Counted from the first letter of the stretch, positions 43,598 to 55,117 are shown. The stretch is DNA of 64,000 bases from Halisarca cf. caerulea (GCA_963170055.1 CAUJGJ010000444.1:7865618-7929617); one strand, 5' to 3'. The notes: generated by a model from the sequence alone, not told the origin. Made by a program: numbers and translations.

Positions 43598-44389
43598 CTG
43601 AAAAAAAAGTTTGCGAAGAAAAAAAGCATAATATGTATGTTATGCTCTCATGTATGCACACAAATGGATGCAAACATGCACCTCCACATATACTCAGATA
43701 CACACATGCACATACATTATTATGGAGTACGGTAGTACTCCATATGTAGGATTGACATGGAAAACATGACTGCCATACATTAGTGCAAATTCGTTTTAGC
43801 CCCAAAACTAGCAATATGGAGTGTAAATAGCTTTGAAAAGCAGATTTTTGTGCATTTTGACAAACTGGCTACTAGACAAAGTAGTTTAACCCTTTACTGG
43901 TCACAAGCCACTGAAGTGGCTTGAATAGCTCACTGTCACTTGCGATAAATTTTTGGTATATTATATAATATACATGATTCGGATCTATATCGTGTATGAA
44001 TGCCTTTAGTATAGTTTGAAGCCAATACAATCTGTATAGCTAAAGTTATAGCAGTTTAAATTTGTTGATATACAAAAGTATGTGGAACAAATATACCAAA
44101 AATGGTCAAAAACTGGCTACCACTTGTTGTGCCTGTATCTTGTTGTTGCCATTCCTATATCGTTTGGCCTTATGAGATGTAGGTCTTACAATGCAGAGCA
44201 TTATGAAGGTGCTTCAGCTCCTTGGAACAAGAGATGCAGCATAACCACATTGTCAGATTTCAAAACATGGCGCATTGTCAGTCATCTTGTACCTGCGAAG
44301 AAAGTACCCATTTTCGATAGTGAAGGCAGAAGATGCAGATCCAGATGGATTTAAAGGACTTGTTTAGGTAGGAATTTTAGTGTGCAATC

Positions 44390-44515
44390 AGTCGAACAGA
44401 ACTCTGTCTAGCCCTATACCCGTCTAGCCTCATGTATGTGTAGCCCTATGCTTATCCAGCCCTTGCCCGTCTTGCCCCTTGCCCACCTAGCCCTGTACCT
44501 GTTTTGCAACTTTCC
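44390..44515 (+). repeat. Short array of the TAGCCCTATG repeat in kinase intron 7
   Basis: Six or so 14-16 bp units ('ctagccctatacccgtctag'), related to 900-1195 and 46505-47090. Confidence 0.6.
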
Positions 44516-44548
44516 CTTTCAGAGGATCCTTCTTTGATAAAACTTTTT

Positions 44549-45322
44549 AGCAGCTGCCACAGACAGCCCCTTTATTTTTTTAATTACAAATTCCGGAAGT
44601 GTAACACACTATTCACATAAAATAATATATATATACAGTGAAACCTCTGTAATCTGACACCTCTTTAATCCGACATTCTCTCTAATCCGACTGTCTAATG
44701 AGGTACACTTGCCATATTGAAGTATGGTAAGAGGCACTCTGTAATCCAACAACACTATATATATAGATATATGCAACAGGAAGTAGGTGAATATAAAAGG
44801 TTGCTGGAAGAAAGGAAGACTTTAAACAAGCAACAGTTTATCTCTTCAATAATGGTATCAGTTAGGATAAGTTTTATCTTTGGACAGATAACACATGTCA
44901 CAATTTTCCTCAACAATCATTCAATTGTACAACGTTTTGCCCACTTGGGCTTCTTCCGGTACACACAACTAAAAGAACCAAACTGATTGTACAATGTAAG
45001 TGAGTAAGTAGTAACCAAAGGTATCAGGTTTACGAGGGGGTTTTATCCTTCAGCTTTGTATTTTTCACCTTCGTTACAATTTTGAGGTAAGTTCGCTGCA
45101 TTTGGCAGAATTTCATCCTGAAGGATAAAACCATGGCTGAAACTGCCGAAATGCAGTGAATTTTCTTCAAAATTGCAACAAAGGTAATAAATGCAAAGTT
45201 GAAGGATAAAACCTCCTCGTAAACCTGATACCATTGTTGTAGAGATAAACTGTTATAACATATTCGCAAGTATTTCGGGATGAGGGGCGGCAGCCCCATG
45301 GGTTTTTTACCCGAATTACTCG
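44549..45322 (+). mobile_element. Hairpin-ended element, family 3 (copy 2)
   Basis: End A AGCAGCTGCC...GACAGCCCCT, then 'ttccggaagtgtaacac'. End B folds as AAGTATTTCGGG...CCCGAATTACT around GGGGCGGCAGCCCC, ending at 45322. TT flanks both sides. The (AT)n middle is interrupted by a segment starting CAGTGAAACCTCTGTAATC (44637-44760, pogo/Tigger-like terminus), and a further ~150 bp at 44860-45010 is absent from copy 1. It lies in kinase intron 7. Confidence 0.8.
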
Positions 45323-45365
45323 TTACATGTATTGCACACACATGTGAACATAAACACTCACATAC

Positions 45366-45502
45366 CTACTAGAATGTCCTCAATGGTAATGTACATATGA
45401 TTGCATTTGTTCATAATAAGCTGTTTAAAGTGATTCTCAATGTCTTTGAATGTGGGACGGTCACTAGCTTTCATCTTCCAGCAATCCAACATCATTTTGT
45501 AT
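45366..45502 (-). CDS. Tyrosine kinase gene, exon 7 (subdomains X-XI)
   Basis: The acceptor CATGCAG ends at 45503 and the donor GTATGT starts at 45365. It encodes (I)YKMMLDCWKMKASDRPTF with the invariant C-lobe Arg, then KDIENHFEQLIMNKC and ITIEDILV. Phases (1 base in, 1 base out) fit exons 6 and 8. Duplicated at 1-126. Confidence 0.9.
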
Positions 45503-45621
45503 CTGCATGGCATAGAATGTGGCTATAGTAGCAATCTTGTAGAAGCTATGAGTGAATTTCAGCTATAATGTATGGATCAGGTACAGAAAAGATTCTTGTC
45601 ATGGATGACTGCTTGTCTAGT

Positions 45622-45623
<2 letters not shown>

Positions 45624-45689
<66 letters not shown>

Positions 45690-45700
45690 CATATATATAC

Positions 45701-45731
<31 letters not shown>

Positions 45732-45754
45732 CATACATGTAATGGTACGTACCT

Positions 45755-45800
<46 letters not shown>
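45624..45800. repeat. (AT)n microsatellite in kinase intron 6
   Basis: Interrupted (TA)n with 'tacata' variants over ~175 bp. Long open frames across it encode only Ile-Tyr repeats and are artefacts. Confidence 0.9.
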
Positions 45801-45808
<8 letters not shown>

Positions 45809-45869
45809 ATGTATTTGTAGTATATCATGCAATACTATTATGTATGTATGGGGTACTCTATCTAGGTAT

Positions 45870-46504
45870 TAATTTACATCTATAATTAAATTCAGCAGAG
45901 CTGAATTTGTCCATTCACAAACTCCTCTCACAGCTTATGTATGATTGACTTGAAAAAAAAGAATATTTATGAGGTACCTCGGGGGGAGCATCATGGTGGG
46001 ATAGATGGAGGGGATTCTCCACATCTGAGAACAGCTCTGCATGAATTCACTCCATGCAGAAAGGATGCCTGGTTTCCATTACATTTACGGAATACATATG
46101 CGGCATCCTGGAAACTAGAAACACTACAATGAATGATTTTCTTGGCGATGTATTACAGACGCAAACATGTCATTTACATTCATGAAATGGCTATTATGCT
46201 CAACTTTGCAATACGAGTTTAATTTAGGGTAGGTGGGCAAAGGGTAGACATATTTATTACTAGTAATCTGTAGTGATGCCTCACCAGGCAAATTTATTAA
46301 AGTGTTGTTCTACAAAGAAGTTTTATTTTAATCATTTTGTATAATATTTTCCATATTACAGATACTATATCAGAATTTTTGGAACATTTATCCCTTCTGT
46401 AACATTTTGTTTACAGTAAGTGCTCAACTCAACGATGCACACGATACACCAATGTATGTGATGTGACATAGTAGGTGAGCCCACCAAAGGTCCTACCTAT
46501 AATA
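45870..46504. other. Intron 6 sequence, no further exon seen
   Basis: No kinase-like or other coding motif on either strand. Confidence 0.4.
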
Positions 46505-47090
46505 TAACCATATAAAAACCATTTAAAAATGGAAAAAAAGATGTAGGGATAAAAATTGTCAAATGTCAAAAAACATTGGAACAAGGTAGGGTTGTTTGCT
46601 ACACAGGGCTGGAAGGGCATAGGGATAGACGTGCATAGGGCTAGACATGCATAGGACTAGACAAACATAGGGCTAGACATGCATAGGGCTAGGCAGGCAT
46701 AGGGATAGGCATACATGGGGCTAGATGGGCATAGAGCTAGACAGAGGTTGGTTGGACTGGGTACAGTGTGCATATTCCTAAATCCCGCAGCTAAAGTATT
46801 AACGCAGGATGTAGGAATTTGCACACTGTATCCAGTCCAACCCACCTCTGTCTAGCTCTATGCCCGTCTAGCCCCATGTATGCCTATCCCTATGCCTGCC
46901 TAGCCCTATGTATGTCTAGCTTTATGTTCGTCTAGTCCTATGCATGTCTAGCCCTATGCATGTCTATCCCTATGCCCATCCAGCCCTGTGTAGCAAACAA
47001 CCCTACCTTGTTCCAATGTTTTTTGACCTTTGACAATTTTTATCCCTACATCTTTTTTCCATTTTTAAATGGTTTTTATATGGTTCTTGT
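46505..47090. repeat. Large fold-back element with internal 14-16 bp repeats
   Basis: Two arms of ~285 bp (46505-46797 and 46808-47090) are inverse copies around a ~20-base loop ('cgcagctaaagtattaacg'). Each arm carries about ten tandem units of CATAGGGCTAGACATG and an outer block 'ccatttaaaaatgg'. Single arms occur at 900-1195 and partly at 44390-44515. Confidence 0.88.
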
Positions 47091-48403
47091 CCATATACTT
47101 TTTGCTTGTAAATAATAGGTTATAGGTAGTGGCTGTCATGCAACGATGTATAGCCACAAACAGAGTTTATCCAAGTCATCCACTAAAGTGTCATACTCAA
47201 GCATAATAATATTGATAGCAAGTAAACATCAATGTAGCCAACGTATGCATAGAGCTATACAGTATGACAAACCTTGGTACATTGTTTTAGTATTTTTGTG
47301 GAATTGACAGTCATGCCTGCACCCCATTTCCATTTTCACAATGTATTATATAGGTCTTGTACATGTAATTTTGGTTCAGATATAATATTGGGTTACTTCC
47401 AGTGACAACCTACTTAGAAGTGAATGTATGCCTATTGATCTATGTATTCTTTACGTTTTCACTGAAAACTAGCACAAAAGAGGTGCGAGATACGAGTACG
47501 AGCCAGCCCAATACGACTCGGCCATTTTTAAAATGGCGGATTAGAACCAATTTTGTGGCAAAATCGGAATTGTTTAGCTTTTCCATTGAACGAATTTCTT
47601 CTAAAGGTAAAAAAGGCACCACTGTGAGTATGGTTAGTTAAAATGGTGGTAAAATCAATCTTGAATACCTCTTCTAACGAGCCCTAGCCTGTTCTATGAG
47701 AAGAATCAGAAGAAGAAGAAGAAGAAGCCAAAATGGTGACCCGTCACGCTATGTAAACTTTGCAAAATATAGCTTCTTGTATACTTAGATGTATCAAAAA
47801 ACGGTCGTAGAAGTTGAATATGCTGTTTTTGGAGCTCGAAAATGTACCGGAAGAGAGTTTTCAGCGAAAATACGGTCGGCTTTAATGTATGGGCAGCCAT
47901 GTTTTTTCTGCGTCATCCCTACATATGAACCACTACCGTGGTTCATGATATATATATATATATATGTATATAAGTATAGGGTTACCAAAACTAGACTAGC
48001 CTAACCAGTCTATGTACTGAGAAAAGCAGCTACAAGAAAAGTGGACTTCCCTGGGGATGAAACTGGTGACCTTTGGCTTAGTTAGTAATTTACAGTATTT
48101 AAAAGTACAGTAAAACCTCTCTAATTCACCCCGTCCCCTTTACAGTCCACCAGTCCTGCTAATCCACCCTGGTTTCTGAAAAAGAATTATACTACATGTA
48201 CTGAGTGCACACCTTGTTAATCCACCAACCCTGCTATCCACTATGAACTTTAACCTTCCCAATCGTTGATATAATCAATTGATACTCCCAATTGTGGTGG
48301 AAAAGAGAAGTCTCACTGTGTAAAGTACATAATAGATAACAACCTATCACTAAGTTATCATTAATATAATACATCATCGTTGCAATTGGAAAAATGGACT
48401 CAC
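47091..48403. other. Intron 6 sequence, no exon seen; possible pogo-like end
   Basis: 48107-48130 reads ACAGTAAAACCTCTCTAATTC, similar to pogo/Tigger termini, followed by repeated 'ctaatccacc' blocks. A short (GAA)n at 47710-47728 and (AT)n at 47948-47965. No coding motifs. Confidence 0.45.
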
Positions 48404-48500
48404 ATTTCATCATGACATGTGCGTGGTCTCTCAAGAAGAACTGATTTTGTGACTGACTTGACCACTTCAGCATTAGTTTTGTCTTCATAAGGGATTTTCC
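48404..48500 (-). CDS. Tyrosine kinase gene, exon 6 (subdomain IX-X)
   Basis: The acceptor TTTTTACTTTAG lies at 48501-48512 and the donor GTGAGT at 48403. It encodes GKIPYEDKTNAEVV and LLERPRTCHDE, the usual C-lobe G-x-x-P-Y and R-P-x-x-C sequence. Phases fit both neighbours. Confidence 0.88.
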
Positions 48501-48512
48501 CTAAAGTAAAAA

Positions 48513-48838
48513 CAAGCCATTTGAGTTCAGTAATAACTTGTGCAGGGCGACTGCCACTCCATGCACTCAAATTTCTCACATATCATTGAAGTCTAGCTCC
48601 TACATTTATGGGCATTCATTGACACCATGCATGTTAATAGACTTTGGTGACTGTTTTAAAAACAACCAGACTACAATTCCTGTATAAATTCATACTTCTG
48701 TATTGACTCCCTAATAAAGAATAGCCTTGAATCTGTATTATATCTATATTATATCTAATAGATCTACATATCTATTGGACGAATGTTACACACCCATTCA
48801 AAAATGAAACTAATATGAAGGCTGCCTACACCCTCTAA
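48513..48838 (+). mobile_element. Degenerate hairpin-ended MITE (family 1) abutting a kinase splice acceptor
   Basis: Starts CAAGCCATTTGAG, with 'cagggcgactgcc' and 'actcaaatttctcac' as remains of end B. It then carries diverged family 1 sequence ('ttcctgtataaattcatacttct', 'ggacgaatgttacacaccc', 'aatgaaactaatat') and a damaged end A ('aaggctgcctacaccctct'). AA flanks both sides. It makes up most of the 497-bp intron 5 and leaves only 12 bases (TTTTTACTTTAG) before exon 6. Confidence 0.75.
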
Positions 48839-48997
48839 TAACGTACAGAGACAAGAAGTCATTTCAATGATCATGAAATTACTATCATACAGTTTAGTTT
48901 GGTGGTAGAGGACAACGACACTAAACACTTTTTACTTCATGCACACCAAGAGTGTAGATCTCTCTCTCACACTACACACTCTTCACTTAATACTCAC

Positions 48998-49038
48998 CAA
49001 GAGTGCAGATCTCCCACAGACAAACTCCGTAAGACCAG
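48998..49038 (-). CDS. Tyrosine kinase gene, exon 5 (41-bp micro-exon, subdomain IX)
   Basis: Acceptor TATCTTCTAG before 49038, donor GTGAGT at 48997. Completing a codon begun in exon 4 it reads (I)WSYGVCLWEICTLG, the near-invariant D-[IV]-W-S-[YF]-G-V block. One base in phase on each side fits exons 4 and 6 exactly. Confidence 0.92.
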
Positions 49039-49166
49039 CTAGAAGATAAAAAAGGAATTATTAGAGAGACATTCTATTGCTAACAGCTTTAAAATTGTCT
49101 TTAAAAGTGTATAGGACAGTACAGTAGAACCTCAGAATATCAATCTCAATACAAATTTCTGCTTAA

Positions 49167-49760
49167 GGTGGCGGGTCAGCCGCCATTTGCAGTAGCTATG
49201 AATATAATTATCAGGCCATGAATATAATTATAGAGCGCTTACAAGTATACTTGATCATCATTGTACCATTTTTGACACTTTATTCCTGCACAAAGCCCAG
49301 TGTTATCGTCAAAATTTGACTGAGCATTCATCTACGTATGGTGAATGATCGTATGTATGGATTTCCGAAAATTCAGTTCTTCCACTGCGCCACGACTCCT
49401 AAACTATGCACAAAATGGCGATTTGCACCCGCAGCAACGCAAATAGTTGATTTTCGGTTAAGCCGAGGAGATTCCCAAATTCCATACATACGATCTGAAA
49501 TACGAGTGTAAGCTACAAGTTTATATCCAAATGCACTAGTTACGTTGCAATTTGACTCGATAAAGTGTCAAAGTACGCCGAACGGAAGGAGCTTCGTTTC
49601 TGCTGCAGTGAAAGACTTTTTTCATTTATTCTTTGGCCTGGACTGGTGTAATAATTAACTCGGTAAGATGAATAAGAGTAGTGGCACTAATATCGTTCAG
49701 CAACATCGATATAACAACTCATTTTTTGCGAAAATTGCGTGGGCGGACCGACCCGCCACC
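49167..49760. mobile_element. TTAA-flanked element in kinase intron 4
   Basis: TTAA at 49163-49166 and 49761-49764. Terminal repeats GGTGGCGGGTCAGCCGCC and, inverse, GGTGGCGGGTCGGTCCGCC. A further internal inverted pair 'cgtatgtatgga' / 'tccatacatacg' lies at 49350-49490. No coding capacity. Confidence 0.8.
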
Positions 49761-49929
49761 TTAACACAAAATAGTTTCCAAAACCTGTTTGGTTCGCTAT
49801 GGTACTGTACATGTATTACTATATCCTGATAAGAAAAACCTACATGTGATAATAAGAACTAATTATGTGGGTCCCTTTAAGGTCATCTCAACAGGGTTTG
49901 ACTGCTTTACATAAACAAATTGAACTTAC

Positions 49930-50138
49930 ATATCAGACTTCTCAGAGAACAGGCGATGTGTGATAGCTTCTGGAGACATCCATCTTAGTGGAAGTTTGGT
50001 ATTTGATTTTGATGCATAGACCCCATCGATTTCCTTGGACAGGCCAAAATCGGAAACTTTTAAAATCTTGTTCTCACCAACCAACACATTTCGGCAAGCC
50101 AAATCTCGGTGAATTAAATTCATTGATGCTAAATAACT
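49930..50138 (-). CDS. Tyrosine kinase gene, exon 4 (catalytic and activation loops)
   Basis: The acceptor CACCTGTAG ends at 50139 and the donor GTAAGT begins at 49929. It encodes [19 protein letters not shown] (catalytic loop with Asp), [11 protein letters not shown] (DFG), an activation loop with a Tyr (DGVYASKS), [12 protein letters not shown] (SPE) and FSEKSD. The PLRWM motif marks a tyrosine rather than serine/threonine kinase. Catalytic residues are all present. Confidence 0.95.
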
Positions 50139-50356
50139 CTACAGGTGCATATAACATTGCAGAGCATACAATATCTATCTAGCTATCCTTTCTATCTATA
50201 TATCTACACACATCAACAAACATCAAAGTACTGCCATAATGATCATATAAGTACACACACATGCTTATTATGTTGACTTGCATAGCAGAATTAGAAGGCG
50301 AATGAGTTGTGTCCATGTTATTGCATACACGCATGCAACACAACACAAACCGTATA

Positions 50357-52151
50357 CGCAGGTGTGACATGTCCCACATGTGAGTTTTCAACAAAATGGC
50401 CGCCCTAAAGTCGGCTGAAATCACACCCCACTTTTCTTACGTTTAGTACGCTTAACCTTTCACCGTCCATAGCGCAATTTATTGCGCCTAATCACTTCCA
50501 TCCGTGACCCGTAAAAATCGGCGGATCAAACTCAAATTTTATATGATGATAGTCTTGTATGTATTAAACAAAAATACAAACTTTTATAAGGATACATAGC
50601 TGTATTGCTAAGTAATAATAAGAACAAATTTATACGAAAACGCAAGCTAACGTTAAAATACAAAAATTTACGGTGATTATCCAACAATATACAATAAAAA
50701 ATGGCTACCGCGAGTGGTTACAGTTATAGTTTTGAAGCGTTTGCTCAAACAATAGGCTTTCTAGGTGTATTTTACAGTCTGAAAGGTTTTGTGTGATATG
50801 TCCTAAAGCAGGGTATGGGACACAGAGGGATGGGACGATTGGAACAGCAGTCCGAATAGCAATACTTCGTCGTACCCTCTTGGGGCAGACTTGACAGGTT
50901 AGAGACTTGTTCTGCATGGTGGGCCGTGCAGAAGGAGTCTCTGCCTCTTGCGCGATGTCTGCTGTGACATTAGTGTGCTGGTGACGATGAAGTCCTAGAT
51001 ACTCTAATAAATTGACCCTTCTGTCTGTTATACCGTTTCTTGTTTAGCTCGAATTTTGTTTTGAACTAGTAAGAACGACAAACAATCACAAAATGTGTGT
51101 TTAATATAATAAGCAAGTGAATCGTCGACGACCACGGATGGAATTCACGAGGGTTAAGAGTTCATCGACTTTTACCGTAGATCCGTACCTTTGGGAAACT
51201 TCGCTGTAATAGTAAGGGTGGAAAGTCTTCTGGACAACAAGCATGGTAAGCTCTAAAGAGAATTTAAAGCTTAAAAGAATGAAATCAAGCAACGAATAGG
51301 GTTAAGAATCCTTCAGTTTCGTTCCTGTGCAATTTATTGCTCTATGGACGGTAACGGAACTACATAAATCTCTAACGCGGACGGCAAAAGGTTAAAGAGT
51401 ACAACAAACCTATAAAACTTTAATTCAACTGTTGAACAATACAACAGTTCACGTAACGTTGTTGTCACAGCTTCGCAAAGCCGAAAAAACGACAGATTCG
51501 GACCTTCAAAATAGGTGAAGTGCAAAACCCGGTCATGTAAACGATCGTTTAGAGCAGCCATACTTTGTTAAAAAGTTTCCAACAACAATATCTAAATTTT
51601 CACCGTGTAAGAACTTACTATTCCTCTTCGTTCCTGAGATGTCCATCAAAATGTTGTTTTTCACACAATAAAACCACAAACTTGGGGACATGTCAGGAAT
51701 GGGACATATTATCAAAATCTTACACGGTGAAAACTTAGTTTTACTTGTTTTGATCTAATTCCCGCGACATGACTCCTCTACACAACCGTCTAGATGACTG
51801 GGTTTTCGAAAGAATCTCATTCATTGAAAAAGTCTCTCTCTTGCCGTTTGTCACAAGGCTGTCACGTGATATAATGACGTCATTAATCAAAGGTAACGAT
51901 TGGTGAAATCGATACTTCTTCCATCACAAACAAATAACTTCAAGAACAAAACACTCAATGCGCATACTAAGACGAAATTCGATACAATTCTCTTCTGTTT
52001 GTGAGCAAAAAGGCTTATCGTTCAGGCGACTTCGAAAACTTACACGTGACTGATGCGTGTGCATCAGTGAAATGTGTTATTATTCAATCGAAATCCTTTA
52101 CAAACCACACAATGTCCCTTTACTTCTAGAAAGGGACATGTTATACCTGTG
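50357..52151. mobile_element. CRCAGG-terminus element in kinase intron 3, with nested TTAA element
   Basis: Left end CGCAGGTGTGACATGTCC, right end GGGACATGTTATACCTGTG. TA flanks both sides (50355-50356 and 52152-52153). Internal sequence ('aaaatggccgccctaaagtcgg', 'ggctgtcac', 'gtccctt') is shared with 33593-34393 (inverse), 59521-61115 and 63559. A TTAA element sits at 50456-51391. Confidence 0.85.
50456..51391. mobile_element. TTAA-flanked element nested in the CRCAGG element
   Basis: TTAA at 50452-50455 and 51392-51395. Ends CCTTTCACCGTCC and, inverse, CCTTTTGCCGTCC. A subterminal palindrome GCGCAATTTATTGCGC sits at 50472, with its partner 'gcaatttattgc' at ~51330. No transposase. The palindrome-next-to-terminus layout matches 9615 and 35237. 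Confidence 0.82.
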
Positions 52152-52436
52152 TAGCACACTGTATAGTACGAGGAAAGCCTTGTAATCCGACACCTCTATA
52201 ATCTGAATTTCTGTTGAGTCTGACCATCTTATGAGGTACAGTTACAGTGACTATGTAGGCTAAGAGTCTTGAGAATATTTATATTTTCACACATGTACAA
52301 TAGGGTGGCATTATTTGTATGTCTACTCTTGATAGAAATGATCACACATGTATAAGTGAACTAGCTTCCCGCAAAATTTTGCATGTTCATTGCTAACCAT
52401 GCATGCAGTGATAGATAACAGCATTCATTGCCTTAC

Positions 52437-52586
52437 CATTCCTACAGCAATTTGATGAGCAAATGAAAACAAATCTCCTTCTTCTAGTGCTTCTTGCACA
52501 TACTGTTGGTCATTGTCAAAGAAAACAGTGGCTAAGTCAGGACTAGATTCAGAATTTGGCTTTACGTAGATAGATTGTGCACCAAT
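52437..52586 (-). CDS. Tyrosine kinase gene, exon 3 (kinase insert and helix E)
   Basis: The acceptor CATTTTTTGTAG ends at 52587 and the donor GTAAGG begins at 52436. Exactly 50 codons: an insert-like stretch (IGAQSIYVKPNSES...FFDNDQQYVQE) followed by GDLFSFAHQIAVGM, the helix leading to the catalytic loop. The long insert between subdomains V and VI is typical of split-kinase receptor tyrosine kinases. Confidence 0.85.
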
Positions 52587-52639
52587 CTACAAAAAATGAA
52601 AGAAGACTAAGAATACACAAGCTAATTTCCAAGTCCCAA

Positions 52640-54804
52640 ATGTGCTGCGACCTTTAAACAATATCATTGCTTCATCGACGGCAACAGGCTGGTGTGGGTA
52701 GTAGTGTGCTTGACTGTTTGCCTTGATTTTATCAAGCAATGGTCGAACCTTGAATAACTTGTCGAACTGTGGGGATTCTCTTGATGGCATTTGCTGGTTA
52801 TCATTCAAATGTAGGCTACTCAATATATCAAGAAACCTATTGCGTGGCATTCCTCTAGATATCCCCGGCACTCCTAAAAAGGCATGCTGACTCCAATAAT
52901 CTCTTATTGAGGGCAATTTGTGTATACCAGTGGCCAGCAGAATTCCCACAAACGACATCATTTCTCTTTCGTTCGTGTCAATCCATCCCCTTTTGTCTTT
53001 CTGCAGTGCGTAGAGATTTGTTTGCTTGGCAAGGTAATCAAAGGAATCTTCTCCCCATATAAGCTCAAAGAACTCACATGGTGAAGATGTGGAATCCAGT
53101 GAAACCTGAGGTCCAGGTTGTCCACGGAATGCTTGATTCACAGGCTCATTATAGCGCTTTTCAACTGGGGAAGAAAATGGCCGCCGCTCGAAATGGTAAT
53201 ATATACATCGAATTTTACAGCTCAAACACAAATGTACGTCGAATTTTACAACTGTTTAGTGTTTTAATGTTATTTATCGAAACAATAAACTACAAAACAG
53301 GCCCATGTGTCATACGCAGAAGTATAAAAATGATTTTGAAAAAGGTACACTTTTTCTCTAAACGTCGATTTGGGGACGTGTAGATGGCCTCCCAAAGAGA
53401 TGAAACTGGCATGAGATGAAAGAGTAAAGTTCATTTAAGATATGGATGCTGAGCGGAGAACATATAACTCCAACTGAAATAGTTATAACGAAAAATGTAC
53501 TTTTAGCGGGTAAAAATGGCTAAAAATGACAATTAAAATGGTAATATCTTAGGCTAACCTGCTTATATAATCCCCGCTCAGCGAAAACAAGTAGACAAAA
53601 GTATTTTAAATCGTTGGATTCTTATGTTGTTGAGAAAACGTCCCGGGTACACGTCCCCAAAACACGATATATTTGCAGGACGGTTCCAATCCGCCATTTT
53701 AGGATGACGTAAGGTGCGCGTCATCAGTATTGGGCATTTAAATTCGTATGGTACATTGGAAATAAGCGCCCTGCAATGTTATCGACTATGTGAACAATCG
53801 ACCTGGTCGACAATTTGTTGTGCGGAAAGTTCTATTTTTCATTAAATGGTTCCAACAAGTATCGGTGAGTTCTTATGCATATATTCTTGTCATTGATAGT
53901 CATATCTGCGGCGAAAGTGGCATACTTGACGACTAAGACTCAGAGACATGGGAATGGCTTGCATGCGAAATCAATCGATTAGTACAAAGTCAAAAAGTAG
54001 ACTGAGCCTGCTAACATTTCACCGATTTTAGCTAGTGTTTCATTTGTGATCTAGGATATCCTGGATAGTATAGTGCAGTTACCTGTCACAGCACTTTCTT
54101 ACATTGATTCGGCATTCTGCAATGATCATTCGAGGTGGGAAGGTCGATATCGGCGGTACCTGGCCCTTTTTGACGGTACTAGTGTAGCTTCAACATTGCG
54201 ACTAAACATTGATGTGCTTTTATAAATACCTAAACAAAACTTATTAAGGCACAAAATGGCTTTTTGCCTTTTCAAAGTCGATAGGATTCAAAAGATTCTG
54301 CTATCGCTAAACCACTGTAAGCGCCCACTACTGATGACGTATTACAACGTTTACCTTCTGTTGGTAATGACGTATAGGTAAAATGTGACAAATTCCACAA
54401 ATTCCGTAACTTTGTCGCCTGCAATCCCCAACTTCCAAAAAGCATTATAATGCCCCTGTGTTGGCCATGAATGATGGCTCATCTGCCTGTACCACCGGAG
54501 TTGGTGTATGCTGGTCATCATTCTGTGACAAAGATGGGAAGGTGTATTCCAGCTGACTTTCACCCTGTACTCTCTCATGATCAGCCTCAGTGTCTGGCTC
54601 TGTCCTTCCATCCACAATTGCAGTGTCTTCCATAGTTTCCAGCTGTGCTATCTCGAGTGGATCCTCTCTTGGCCAAGCAAAGCTGTCCATCTCACCTTCA
54701 TTGTCACTGCCAACCAAGTCATCATCAGACTCCAACCACTCTCCATCAGATTCACTCCCATTTATTTGTTGTGTAGCTTCATTTACTGTTAGCTTTTTGG
54801 GCAT
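52640..54804 (-). pseudogene. piggyBac-type transposase, truncated and split by a MITE
   Basis: The N-terminal acidic segment starts at the ATG at 54804 (MPKKLTVNEATQQ...) and runs to EPSFMAN at ~54461. It continues after the MITE 53139-54460 with QAFRGQPGPQVSL. Then come FFELIWGEDSFDYLAKQTN, REMMSFVGILLATGI and VAVDEAMILFKGRS (first catalytic Asp of the DDE_Tnp_1_7 domain). Similarity ends at ~52640, 50 bases before the kinase exon 3 acceptor, so the catalytic C-terminus is missing. Deleting the MITE plus one dinucleotide rejoins the frame perfectly. Confidence 0.85.
53139..54460. mobile_element. CACAGG-terminus MITE inserted in the piggyBac transposase
   Basis: Left end CACAGGCTCATTATAGCGC, right end (inverse) CACAGGGGCATTATAATGC. 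TT flanks both sides (53137-53138 and 54461-54462). Internal 'ggggacgtgtagatggcc' and 'aaaaatgtacttttagc' match the MITE at 6213-7265. No transposase. Confidence 0.88.
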
Positions 54805-55117
54805 TTTGCATGTGCAAGTGAACTTGAGCGAAAACTAGCATAGAATATAGGTAGGGATCGATTAAACGGACGAATATTCAGAATAACTACGAACAAGAAT
54901 TGTACCTGCATAGGTACAACTACGTACGCATACACGATAGTGGTATATAACGGGTTCAAACACCCTTAAAACATTACCTTTCGGGAAAATTCGACAAAAC
55001 GACGGTTACTAAAGAAAAGCAAAGACACTAGGTACTTCAAATGCAAGAAATCGATCGCAAACCTGATCAAGTTAAGCGTCTAACGATCACAGAAAAACGC
55101 GGGCGTTAAAAGGTTAA
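54805..55117 (-). mobile_element. 5' terminal part of the piggyBac element
   Basis: Non-coding leader from the transposase ATG to the terminus CCTTTTAACGCCCGCG (minus strand, ending 55113), followed by TTAA (55114-55117). The other end of the element is lost next to kinase exon 3. Confidence 0.65.

Noticed and set aside
43886..44354. Complete TTAA element in intron 7
   Set aside because: The left end (TTAACCCTTTACTGG with a GCCACTGAAGTGGC palindrome) is good, but no matching right end was found; only a loose TTTAAAGG near 44350.
44637..44760. Complete pogo/Tigger MITE
   Set aside because: Only one terminus (CAGTGAAACCTC) is convincing; the second end could not be matched, so it is mentioned only as a segment.
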